Source: Tamlana flava (GTDB lineage: Bacteria > Bacteroidota > Bacteroidia > Flavobacteriales > Flavobacteriaceae). From it: a DNA stretch of 64,000 nucleotides. The notes under the pieces were generated by a model, which saw only the letters and a program-made list of their open reading frames with translations, searched no databases and had not been told where the DNA came from. The stretch covers positions 868,001 through 932,000 of the forward strand of contig NZ_JBGGTX010000002.1 of assembly GCF_041287255.1 (NCBI RefSeq), written 5' to 3'. Below are positions 43,195 through 51,411 of this stretch, piece after piece. Made by a program: the position numbers and the translations under genes. Numbering within the stretch: the first letter of the stretch is position 1; every line of letters begins with the position of its first letter.

Positions 43195-44193
43195 ATGACC
43201 GAGGGAAATTTTGTTGACTACGTAAAAATGTATGTGGCATCCGGAAACGGAGGTAAAGGTTCTGCACATTTACATCGTGAAAAATATGTTGCCAAAGGTG
43301 GCCCTGATGGTGGTGATGGTGGTCGTGGCGGTCATGTTATTGTGCGCGGGAAGGAAAATCTTTGGACGCTTCTGCATTTAAAATTTAAAAAGCACATTCG
43401 TGCTGGCCATGGCGAACACGGTAGTAGTGGTAGGAGTTTTGGAGCTGATGGCGAAGACGTTTATATAGATGTGCCATTAGGAACTGTAGTTCGGGATACC
43501 GAAACTAACAACATAATTTTTGAAATAACCAAAGACGGTGAAGAAAAAATACTTGCCGAAGGTGGCAAAGGCGGATTGGGAAACTGGCATTTTAAAACGG
43601 CAACAAACCAAACGCCACGATATGCGCAACCTGGTTTGCCCATGGAAGAAAAGTTCGTTACCATGGAACTTAAGGTACTTGCCGATGTGGGGTTGGTGGG
43701 CTTTCCAAATGTAGGAAAATCAACATTGTTGTCGGTGATTACGTCTGCTAAACCAAAAATTGCCGATTACGAATTCACCACTCTAAAGCCTAATTTAGGT
43801 ATTGTGAAATACCGTGATTTTCAAACCTTCGTCATGGCAGATATTCCCGGAATTATTGAAGGTGCTGCCGAAGGGAAGGGGCTCGGGCATTACTTTTTGC
43901 GCCACATTGAGCGCAATTCGGTGCTGTTATTTTTAATTCCGGCTGATGCCAAAGACATTAAAAAGCAGTACGATATTTTGCTGGATGAACTTCGTCGTTA
44001 CAACCCAGAAATGCTGGACAAAGAGCGCTTAATTGCCATATCAAAAAGTGATATGCTTGATGATGAACTAAAGTCTGAGCTTAAAAAGGAATTGGACAAA
44101 GAACTGCCCATTCCTTATTTGTTTATTTCATCTGTAGCGCAAAAGGGCATTACCGAATTAAAGGATACCCTTTGGAAAATGCTGAATGATTAA
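43195..44193 (+). CDS. obgE: GTPase Obg
   Basis: Essential ribosome-associated GTPase, 332 residues, without the C-terminal extension some Obg proteins have. The glycine-rich Obg domain covers about residues 1-160 (GGPDGGDGGRGG). The G domain follows, with G1 GFPNVGKST, switch FTTLKPNLG, G3 DIPGIIEGA and G4-like SKSD. It lies 74 bases after the hpt-adk fusion, and the two are probably transcribed together. Confidence 0.97.
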   Translation: MTEGNFVDYVKMYVASGNGGKGSAHLHREKYVAKGGPDGGDGGRGGHVIVRGKENLWTLLHLKFKKHIRAGHGEHGSSGRSFGADGEDVYIDVPLGTVVRDTETNNIIFEITKDGEEKILAEGGKGGLGNWHFKTATNQTPRYAQPGLPMEEKFVTMELKVLADVGLVGFPNVGKSTLLSVITSAKPKIADYEFTTLKPNLGIVKYRDFQTFVMADIPGIIEGAAEGKGLGHYFLRHIERNSVLLFLIPADAKDIKKQYDILLDELRRYNPEMLDKERLIAISKSDMLDDELKSELKKELDKELPIPYLFISSVAQKGITELKDTLWKMLND

Positions 44194-44197
44194 TTTT

Positions 44198-44282
44198 GAG
44201 ATTGCCACGTCGTGCCTCCTCGCAATGACAAGTACTTTTTTAAGATTACCTACGTCATTCTGAGCGATAGTGAAAGAATCTG
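44198..44282. repeat. Two dispersed REP-like repeats
   Basis: 44198-44229 (begins GAGATTGCCACGTCGTGCCT, ends CGCAATGAC) and 44254-44282 (begins GTCATTCTGAGCGATAGTGA) resemble two palindromic repeat types often seen between genes in Bacteroidota. The first has ATTGC/GCAAT arms. A close relative of the second is found inside the macroglobulin gene at 56692. Recognition is from general knowledge of the phylum. Confidence 0.6.
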
Positions 44283-44321
44283 TCCAGTTATATACTTTTG
44301 TAAGATAAAGAACTAATTAGC

Positions 44322-45179
44322 TTAAAATTTTATATTCAGCTCTTTTTGCATAACGCCTCCATCGGTGTTGAATTCATAAAACCAAGCGTCGCCTTTTTTA
44401 TAAATAATGGCGTTTTCGCCTTCAACCAAAAACAAGTTTTCCTGTCCTGTTTTTTTGATTTTATAAACCACTTTTGGTGTCATGTCCACTAATTGATAAC
44501 CATTTTCAATTTTTTGTGCATATAAAACTGTTGGTTCATCTGTGTTAATTCTGTCATCGTTAACAGGAACAACTTGCTCTTTAACTACAGGTTTTGTTTC
44601 AGCAACTTCTTTTTTGATTTCAACAACATCAGTCTGTTTTTCCTCTTTTAAGGTTTTGATTTCTTTTTTTAATTTTTCAATTTCGGCAGCCGTTTCTTTA
44701 TTTGAAGAAGCGATAGGAGTGGTTTTCGATACCATTTTATCTTTAGGTTCGTACTTGTAATTTTGTGCTTTAACCGATTCAAAAGCATCCCTTAAGGCTA
44801 AATTATAAGCCGTTGCATATTCCTTCTCTCTGCTTTCTCCTATTTTTGAAGTGAAAACCGTATTACCGTTACAATCTTTGAGTTCTATGGTGAGCTTGGT
44901 TTTAAACAAACCAGAGTCTTTTAAAAGGTCTGTGGTTAGCGCCGAACAACGGTTCATGCTCAAATCTTGTGGGTAATCTTCACCTTCCATGTAAGCTTCA
45001 AACCCGTATTTATTAAATAAAAATTGGGTTAATGAGTTTAATTGGTATTGGTCTTTTTCCTTTAGGAAATCATATTTTTTTGGAACAATAATATACTTGT
45101 AATCGTTCAAAGAATTTTGGGAAAAAATCGATATTGTTATAAAAAAAGAGACTAATAATGTGAAAAATTTGGTGTTCAT
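44322..45179 (-). CDS. Secreted protein of unknown function
   Basis: A 285-residue protein with a signal peptide ending near residue 20 (SIFSQ). The first domain (about 25-140) holds an alpha/beta pattern with YKYIIVPKKYDFL and LTIELKDCNGNTVFTSKIGES. A lysine/glutamate-rich coiled coil follows (about 160-205). The C-terminal region ends in beta strands (GENAIIYKKGDAWFYEF). I do not recognise a family. It stands alone between the repeats at 44.2 kb and the HAD hydrolase gene. Confidence 0.65.
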   Translation of the reverse strand: MNTKFFTLLVSFFITISIFSQNSLNDYKYIIVPKKYDFLKEKDQYQLNSLTQFLFNKYGFEAYMEGEDYPQDLSMNRCSALTTDLLKDSGLFKTKLTIELKDCNGNTVFTSKIGESREKEYATAYNLALRDAFESVKAQNYKYEPKDKMVSKTTPIASSNKETAAEIEKLKKEIKTLKEEKQTDVVEIKKEVAETKPVVKEQVVPVNDDRINTDEPTVLYAQKIENGYQLVDMTPKVVYKIKKTGQENLFLVEGENAIIYKKGDAWFYEFNTDGGVMQKELNIKF

Positions 45180-45253
45180 TTTTAATAAATTAATTTAAAA
45201 TGTGAATGTAAATATACGGTTTTGAGTGTTGGTAAATGGTTAAATTATAAAAC

Positions 45254-45943
45254 TTACAAATAGTTTTTTAATTGTATCAAGTTATCTATTTTTTTAATGC
45301 CGTTGTTGAGCATTGTTTGCCCCAAATCAAAAAACACAACATCCATACCAATATTTTGTGCGCCCAAAATATCGGCTTCGTAACTATCGCCTACCATAAT
45401 GCTATTTTCTGCAACAGTATTGGCTTGTTGAAGCGCATAGTTAAATATTTTAGGGTTTGGTTTTTTTACCCCAACCATTTCGGAATTGGTTACTGTTTTA
45501 AAATATTTATGAATGTTCGATTGGTTCAATTTTTTGCTTTGTACCTCATCAAACCCATTAGTAATGATGTGCAAACGGTAGTTAATGCTTAGGTAGTCTA
45601 AAATCTCGAAGGTGTTTTCAAATAGGTGGTTAAATGTGGTTAAATGGGTGATGTAATCTTCGGAAAGTTTATAAATCAATTCGTCCTTAACCAAATAGCC
45701 AACAGTTTGGAATGTTTCATTTAATCTGGCAAACCTGAGGGCACTTTTTTCAATGCGTTCCTCTCTATACAGTTTCCAATATTTTAGGTTAATGGGCACG
45801 TAATGTTCCAAGAATACATCAACATCCAAATCGATATTATTTATTTGAAAAATCCTTTGAAAAGTCAACGCAGAATTTTTGTCGAAATCCCACAGCGTAT
45901 GGTCCAAATCAAAAAAAACATCTGTAATACCGCTAATCTTCAT
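45254..45943 (-). CDS. yjjG: YjjG-like noncanonical pyrimidine nucleotidase (HAD)
   Basis: HAD-superfamily phosphatase, 229 residues. Motif I is FFDLDHTLWDF (Asp12 nucleophile, Asp14). Motif III includes GVKKPNPKIFNYAL and motif IV is MVGDSYEADILGAQNIG. In E. coli YjjG removes phosphate from dUMP, dTMP and abnormal pyrimidine nucleotides, which limits mutagenic incorporation. It overlaps the end of the upstream deacetylase-like gene by 11 bases and is probably translated with it. Confidence 0.88.
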   Translation of the reverse strand: MKISGITDVFFDLDHTLWDFDKNSALTFQRIFQINNIDLDVDVFLEHYVPINLKYWKLYREERIEKSALRFARLNETFQTVGYLVKDELIYKLSEDYITHLTTFNHLFENTFEILDYLSINYRLHIITNGFDEVQSKKLNQSNIHKYFKTVTNSEMVGVKKPNPKIFNYALQQANTVAENSIMVGDSYEADILGAQNIGMDVVFFDLGQTMLNNGIKKIDNLIQLKNYL

Positions 45944-47234
45944 TTGGCGAATCTATTATGATGTTAAATAATTCTTTAAAGCCTTTCCATCTATCGTGGT
46001 CGCTAAACGTATAATTATGGAATATGGGTACAAACAGGCCATTTACTTGCTTGATTTCATCCATAATTTCGGTTAATACCTTCTTCTTGTCAAGCTGCGA
46101 GTGTTGTTTCAAAAGCGCATAGTCCATAACATGATAAGGAACTATTTTTAATGGTGTTTGCACTTCATAGTCCAAATCATAAAACAAAAATGGCGTGCAC
46201 GAACCCGCCCTAAAACCAATATGGTCTACATAACCCATCGCGTAATCTTCCTTAATCTCAAGCGCGATGAGGTTTCTGTAGGACTCAGGTAAATTTAGTT
46301 TTGAAAACGATTGCCGGGTTGCGATTAAATTGGTGTTCATAATTTCCTCCATCCTTAATTTTTCCTTTTTTAAGATGGACATATCCTCAATGGCAAAATA
46401 GGAAGCTTTTAATCCAACATTACAATAATCGCCCACATGTTTCATTAGAGATACAAATTTCTTCTTGTTGGGGTTGATGCCTTTGTCGTAGGTTGTATAA
46501 TCACCTATTAAAAAGAAAAATAGGAATTTGGAACTCGAGTTTTTCTGCCGGTTAATGATGTATTTAAAAGTGTCATATGGGTCGTGAATAAAACCAAACA
46601 ATACTAAAAGCCGAGTGTATAAACCTTTAAGGCGGAGCCTGAAGACATCTTTTATAATACCACCAAGAGAGCGCATAATGCCCTTTAATTTATACTTGTA
46701 GGCACTCGGTACGTCAATTATGGGGACAACACGATATGACTTAACGGGAAATTCAAATTTTGGAAATTGCTTTTGCAAGGCAGCCTTAAATTTGTAGGCC
46801 CAAATATCTACCACGGGCTGATGCAAAAAACCTTCTTTGTAAGCCAAACTTTCTTTGGCTGTAAAGCGGCCGTAATCATCTTTTAAATGGGGCAAATATT
46901 CCTCATAACGAGATAATAAGTAAAAGGAAGCCGAAAAAATATCAAAAGGAATGGCGCTTTTTTCACCAGTGTGAAAGAAACATTTTGTGTTTTCCCAACG
47001 GTGTATGTGGATATCTAAATCGCTCAAACCCTGTTCAAACAAAATGTCGTGACTTTTCACAAAAAACTCATTGCCAAGCTGTTTTGTGGTGTAGGACATC
47101 TTTAAACTATCGTGCGCAATAAATTCCTCAATTTGAGTGGTAAAACTAACCTCAATACCCAATATCCTTTTGCAAATATGTTTAAAGACATATTTTAAAC
47201 GTGGCGATATTTTATGGGTATAAACTAATAGCAT
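45933..47234 (-). CDS. Polysaccharide deacetylase-family protein, probably catalytically degenerate
   Basis: A 433-residue protein with an N-terminal domain (about 1-165) of the kind found with NodB-like deacetylases in Bacteroidota, followed by a deacetylase-like barrel (about 168-425). The metal ligand motifs are altered: where family members read IDVD, this one reads I173-D174-V175-P176, and where they read HPS it reads K276-A277-S278. The rest of the domain (ESYRNLI, GFRAGSCTPFLFYDLD) is well kept. It may bind glycan without hydrolysing it. It overlaps the YjjG gene by 11 bases. Confidence 0.8.
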   Translation of the reverse strand: MLLVYTHKISPRLKYVFKHICKRILGIEVSFTTQIEEFIAHDSLKMSYTTKQLGNEFFVKSHDILFEQGLSDLDIHIHRWENTKCFFHTGEKSAIPFDIFSASFYLLSRYEEYLPHLKDDYGRFTAKESLAYKEGFLHQPVVDIWAYKFKAALQKQFPKFEFPVKSYRVVPIIDVPSAYKYKLKGIMRSLGGIIKDVFRLRLKGLYTRLLVLFGFIHDPYDTFKYIINRQKNSSSKFLFFFLIGDYTTYDKGINPNKKKFVSLMKHVGDYCNVGLKASYFAIEDMSILKKEKLRMEEIMNTNLIATRQSFSKLNLPESYRNLIALEIKEDYAMGYVDHIGFRAGSCTPFLFYDLDYEVQTPLKIVPYHVMDYALLKQHSQLDKKKVLTEIMDEIKQVNGLFVPIFHNYTFSDHDRWKGFKELFNIIIDSPNED

Positions 47235-47240
47235 ATATTC

Positions 47241-47278
47241 AGTAAGCAGTTTTCAGTCTCAGTTGGCAGTTTTCAGTT
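47241..47278. repeat. Short dispersed direct repeats (20-base period)
   Basis: Two units, TCAGTAAGCAGTTTTCAG at 47241-47258 and TCAGTTGGCAGTTTTCAG at 47261-47278, follow each other with a 20-base period. This CAGTTTTCAGT type is a familiar intergenic repeat in Flavobacteriia. It lies just upstream of the deacetylase-like gene. Confidence 0.6.
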
Positions 47279-47349
47279 TTTGAGTTCACAATAATTAGTC
47301 CCGTTTTTGGAATTTGATATTTTGATTTTTTAACATCTATTCTTTAAAA

Positions 47350-48048
47350 TTACAAAATGCCTTCATCTGCAAAACTAAAGTATGCTTTTTCTGTTATAAT
47401 GAGATGGTCCAGAATTTTTATATCTAAACTCTCCGATGCCGATTTTAGTTTTTCGGTAATTTGCTTGTCGGCCGCGCTTGGGTTCAAAGTCCCCGAGGGA
47501 TGGTTATGTGCCAGTATGAGCCCAACGGCACCAACTTCCAAGGCATTTTTAAGCACCAACCTAACATCAACCAAAGTGCCCGTTATGCCACCTTTACTCA
47601 ATTGATTTTTTTGGATGACCTTATTGGAATTGTTCAAATAAATAATCCAGAATTCCTCGTGTTCCAGTTCACCAATAATTGGTTGCATCAATTCAAAAAC
47701 CGATGTGCTTGAAGTTATCTTTTTTCGCTCTAGGGCTTCTTCGCTGCGTCGTCTTCTGCCCAATTCTAAAGCCGCGGCAATGGTGATGGCTTTGGCTTCA
47801 CCAATTCCATTAAATTCCATAAGTTGCTTTATAGAAAGTCGCCCCAAGGCACTCAAATTATTATCTACACTTGCCAAAATACGTTTGCAAAGGGCCACGG
47901 CACTTTCATTTTTGTTGCCCGAACCAATTAAAATGGCTACCAGTTCGGCATCACTTAATGCCGTTTTGCCCTTATAAAGCAATTTTTCGCGAGGTTGATC
48001 GTCCTGACTCCAGTTTTTTATGGAAAAGGACGCTTGTTTTTCTGTCAT
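47350..48048 (-). CDS. radC: RadC-like JAB domain protein
   Basis: A 232-residue protein of the RadC family. A helix-hairpin-helix-like N-terminal part covers about residues 30-100 (MEFNGIGEAKAITIAAALELGRRR). The JAMM metal motif lies at about 170-185 (HNHPSGTLNPSAAD). The family name comes from an old link to DNA repair that was later withdrawn in E. coli; the true function is unknown. It is divergent from the dienelactone hydrolase gene. Confidence 0.93.
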   Translation of the reverse strand: MTEKQASFSIKNWSQDDQPREKLLYKGKTALSDAELVAILIGSGNKNESAVALCKRILASVDNNLSALGRLSIKQLMEFNGIGEAKAITIAAALELGRRRRSEEALERKKITSSTSVFELMQPIIGELEHEEFWIIYLNNSNKVIQKNQLSKGGITGTLVDVRLVLKNALEVGAVGLILAHNHPSGTLNPSAADKQITEKLKSASESLDIKILDHLIITEKAYFSFADEGIL

Positions 48049-48098
48049 GCACTAAAGATAAATATTGTAACTTACAGGAGCAATAAAAAATTAATCCT

Positions 48099-48986
48099 AT
48101 GAAGCCATTAAAAAAAGAAGATATTAGCCAAGAGGTATTTGACCTTTACGATTATTATGCACACAATAAGATTGACAGACGGCAATTTGTGGAAAAACTA
48201 TCTATATATGCCGTTGGTGGTGTTACGGTATCTTCTTTATTGAGTTTTATATCGCCCGATTACATCAATACGGCCATGGTGAAACCCAATGACGAACGTT
48301 TAAAATCTGAATACATTGAATATGAATCGCCCAAAGGTGGTGGCACCATAAAAGGCCTGTTGTCAAAACCTGATGAATTTAAAGGAAAGTTACCGGGCAT
48401 TGTGGTGGTGCACGAAAATAGAGGCTTAAACCCCTACATTGAAGATGTGGGCAGACGCGCAGCCTTAGAAGGATTTATCACCTTGGCACCCGATGCCTTG
48501 TCGCCATCGGGTGGTTACCCAGGAAACGATGATGATGGACGGGCGATGCAACGCCAGCGTGATAGAAATGAAATGCTCGAAGATTTTATAGCCGCCTATG
48601 ATTATTTAAGCAACCATAAAGATTGCAATGGAAAAATTGGTGTGGTTGGCTTTTGCTTTGGTGGTTGGATCTCGAATATGATGGCGGTTAGAATACCAAC
48701 ACTGGGTGCAGCTGTGCCGTTTTATGGAGGGCAGCCAAATACTGAAGAAACGGCTAAAATAAAAGCACCTTTGATGTTGCAATTTGCAGAGCTAGATACC
48801 CGTGTAAATGCCGGTTGGCCAGATTATGAGACCGCTTTAAAGGCTAATAATGTGGAATATACCGCCCATTTTTATCCTGATGTAAACCATGGTTTTCATA
48901 ACAACACCACGCCACGCTATGACGAAAAAGCGGCAACTTTGGCTTGGGAACGAACCATGGCTTTTTTTAAGGAGAAGTTGAAGTAG
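48099..48986 (+). CDS. Dienelactone hydrolase family protein with Tat-like signal
   Basis: An alpha/beta hydrolase of 295 residues. The nucleophile is Cys186 in GFCFGG, with acid Asp in ELDTRVNAGWPDYE and base His in NHGFHN, the dienelactone hydrolase triad. The N-terminus has a 25-residue leader, then DRRQFVEKL and a hydrophobic stretch (about 34-50), which looks like a twin-arginine export signal placed further in than normal. The substrate is unknown; family members act on lactones and other esters. It stands alone on the plus strand. Confidence 0.87.
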   Translation: MKPLKKEDISQEVFDLYDYYAHNKIDRRQFVEKLSIYAVGGVTVSSLLSFISPDYINTAMVKPNDERLKSEYIEYESPKGGGTIKGLLSKPDEFKGKLPGIVVVHENRGLNPYIEDVGRRAALEGFITLAPDALSPSGGYPGNDDDGRAMQRQRDRNEMLEDFIAAYDYLSNHKDCNGKIGVVGFCFGGWISNMMAVRIPTLGAAVPFYGGQPNTEETAKIKAPLMLQFAELDTRVNAGWPDYETALKANNVEYTAHFYPDVNHGFHNNTTPRYDEKAATLAWERTMAFFKEKLK

Positions 48987-49059
48987 ATTTATTTTAAAAC
49001 TTTTTTCTAAAAAATCAATTAATGTATTTATCCAACATATGCTACCAAGTTAAACTAAC

Positions 49060-50415
49060 CTACCCAATCAACCCTTTAACAGCATCAAAATCCAGCCCAC
49101 CATAATTTCCAGAACTCATTAAAAGCAATGCTTTATCATCAAAATTCTGTGAAAACAAAAAGTTTTTGAAATCTTCTGGGTTGGTATAGATGATTAAATC
49201 GTTGCGCTTAAAGGCATCGGCAATTTGCTCATGGGTCACTTTCTCCAGTTTTTTTATTTCAACGGCGTGTGGCGAGTAGAATACCACGGAAACATCGGCA
49301 GCATCCAAAGCGCCTTTATATTCTTTTAAAAACTCGGCATTTAAACTGCTGTAGGTATGTAGTTCCAAACAGGCTATCAACGTGCGGTTGCTGTATTGTT
49401 CTTTAACGGCTTTTGTAGTGGCCTCCACTTTACTGGGTGAGTGGGCAAAATCTTTGTAGGCCACACTTTTTTTACTTTCGGCTATTTTCTCCAAACGTTT
49501 GCTGGCGCCTTTAAAGGTAGCGATGGCCTCGTAAAAGTCGTCTTCATCAATGCCCATATGCTGGCAAATCCATTTGGCACCTGCCAAATTGTTGAGGTTG
49601 TGCTTTCCAAAAACTTCAATCGGTAAAGATCCTTCAGGGGTTTCCAAAAGGGTTTGTCCATTTTCAACTGAATATTCTGGCGTTCGGTAAGCTATCTTTC
49701 TAATCGTGTTTTCGCTGGCCACTACCACGCGTTTTACTTCGGGGTCTTCTTCGTTATAGTTGATGCTTCCACCGCTTACAATGCTATCTACAAAAATACG
49801 GAACTGCTCCACATAATTATCATAAGTTGGAAACACGTTAATATGGTCCCAAGCAATGCCGCTCAATAAGGCAATATTGGGTTTGTATAAATGGAATTTC
49901 GGACGTCTGTCAATTGGCGAACTTAAATATTCATCACCTTCCAAAACCATAAAATCGTTGTGTTCGGTAAGTTTTACCATCACATCAAAACCTTCCAATT
50001 GGGCGCCGACCATATAATCTACATCGCGGTCATGGTAATGCATCACATGCAAAATCATCGATGTAATGGTAGTTTTTCCGTGACTGCCTCCAATAACCAC
50101 TCGGGTTTTTTTTTTAGATTGTTCGTATAAAAACTCGGGGTAACTGTAAATTTTAAGTCCCAATTCCTGTGCTTTTAAAAGCTCAGGGTTATCGGCTTTG
50201 GCATGCATGCCCAAAACTATGGCATCCAAATTTGTGGTAATTTTTTCAGGAAACCAACCAAAGGTTTCGGGCAACAGCCCTTTGGCTTCCAATCGTGATT
50301 TTGAAGGTTCAAAAATGGTGTCGTCGCTTCCGGTAACCTTGTACCCTTTGTTATGTAATGCCAAGGCCAGATTGTGCATTGCAGCACCGCCAATGGCTAT
50401 AAAATGTACGTTCAT
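49060..50415 (-). CDS. mpl: Murein tripeptide ligase / Mur ligase family
   Basis: Recycles cell wall peptide by joining L-Ala-gamma-D-Glu-meso-DAP to UDP-MurNAc. The N-terminus begins HFIAIGGAAMHNLALAL (Rossmann, about 4-20), the ATP site is GGSHGKTT (about 108-115), and the middle and C-terminal Mur domains follow (GDEYLSSPIDRRPKF, then AHSPSKVEATTKAVKE). At 451 residues the length matches Mpl rather than MurC. It acts in the cytoplasm. The gene is separated from the TPR gene by 70 bases. Confidence 0.92.
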   Translation of the reverse strand: MNVHFIAIGGAAMHNLALALHNKGYKVTGSDDTIFEPSKSRLEAKGLLPETFGWFPEKITTNLDAIVLGMHAKADNPELLKAQELGLKIYSYPEFLYEQSKKKTRVVIGGSHGKTTITSMILHVMHYHDRDVDYMVGAQLEGFDVMVKLTEHNDFMVLEGDEYLSSPIDRRPKFHLYKPNIALLSGIAWDHINVFPTYDNYVEQFRIFVDSIVSGGSINYNEEDPEVKRVVVASENTIRKIAYRTPEYSVENGQTLLETPEGSLPIEVFGKHNLNNLAGAKWICQHMGIDEDDFYEAIATFKGASKRLEKIAESKKSVAYKDFAHSPSKVEATTKAVKEQYSNRTLIACLELHTYSSLNAEFLKEYKGALDAADVSVVFYSPHAVEIKKLEKVTHEQIADAFKRNDLIIYTNPEDFKNFLFSQNFDDKALLLMSSGNYGGLDFDAVKGLIG

Positions 50416-50485
50416 GAATTGATATTGTGAGCTGTAAATATAAGGATTGCACGTTTTTAAAGTACCATGGATTGTCTTTAAATTT

Positions 50486-51220
50486 CTACCGCTGGTTTTC
50501 TTTGATGTGTTCTATTTGAAGTAATAAGTCTTCTTGTCGATGCTTGTTATAGGCGTCCTGAAGATTTGCAATGGCTTTTTCAGATTCATTTTGTGCCACA
50601 TAAAATTTGGTGAGCTTATCGTAACAAACTAATGAGCCACCTTCAATTATAGCCTTTTTATAATATTTTTCGGCGAGTTCAGGGTCTTTATCATATTCAT
50701 AAATATAGCCCTTGGCCAGATAGCCATCAACTTTTGAAAGTGCTTCCAGTTCTTGGGCGAATTCCAAGGCTTTATTTTTACTTCCTCCAAAAATGCCAGG
50801 TAACTGCATATATAGTTCAACCAAAGCCCAACGTGCATCAATATGGTTTTTGTCCAATTCTGCCGCCTTTAAAAATGATGTTTTCACATCGCCAATAAGT
50901 CCAATGGCCTTGAATTTGTTTTCGAGTGCGTTCATGCCCAAAACACCACCATATTTATAATGGTAATTGGCATTTTCAGGGTCAAGTTCCACTAATTTTT
51001 TATACTGAACTAGCGCTTCATCCCATTTTTTTTGGTGTCCGTAGGCATCGCCCAACAACTCAATGGCTTTTATATTTTGGGGCTCAGATTTTAAAATTTG
51101 AACGGTTTGTTCTTCAGCCTCGGTAAACTGCTTTTTTTGAAAAAGCAATTCAACTTGGTCAAAATTGGTTTGTCCAAATGCTAATACAGGAAATAAAAGT
51201 AGGATGATAAACTTTTTCAT
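50486..51220 (-). CDS. Secreted tetratricopeptide repeat protein
   Basis: A 244-residue protein with a signal peptide ending near residue 16 (LAFGQ), then about five TPR units (for example AIELLGDAYGHQKKWDEALVQYKKLVELDPENANYHYKYG). I use the ATG at 51220 because it begins the signal peptide; the longer frame adds seven residues that do not fit. It probably acts as a periplasmic scaffold; partners are unknown. Confidence 0.8.
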   Translation of the reverse strand: MKKFIILLLFPVLAFGQTNFDQVELLFQKKQFTEAEEQTVQILKSEPQNIKAIELLGDAYGHQKKWDEALVQYKKLVELDPENANYHYKYGGVLGMNALENKFKAIGLIGDVKTSFLKAAELDKNHIDARWALVELYMQLPGIFGGSKNKALEFAQELEALSKVDGYLAKGYIYEYDKDPELAEKYYKKAIIEGGSLVCYDKLTKFYVAQNESEKAIANLQDAYNKHRQEDLLLQIEHIKENQR

Positions 51221-51411
51221 GTTTTTTATTTCGAAAGGCAAAGTTAACCTTTATAACTGACTAAAAAAATGGCTAACTTCACTCATCAAAACGGATGTTT
51301 TACGCATTTGCCATTTCTTTGGTATGGCTTTTGAAACTATTTTAGAGTTAAAACGTCAATTAAAGTAAATCATTATAGTTGACATTTTTAATGGTTTTAA
51401 AAACAGAATAC

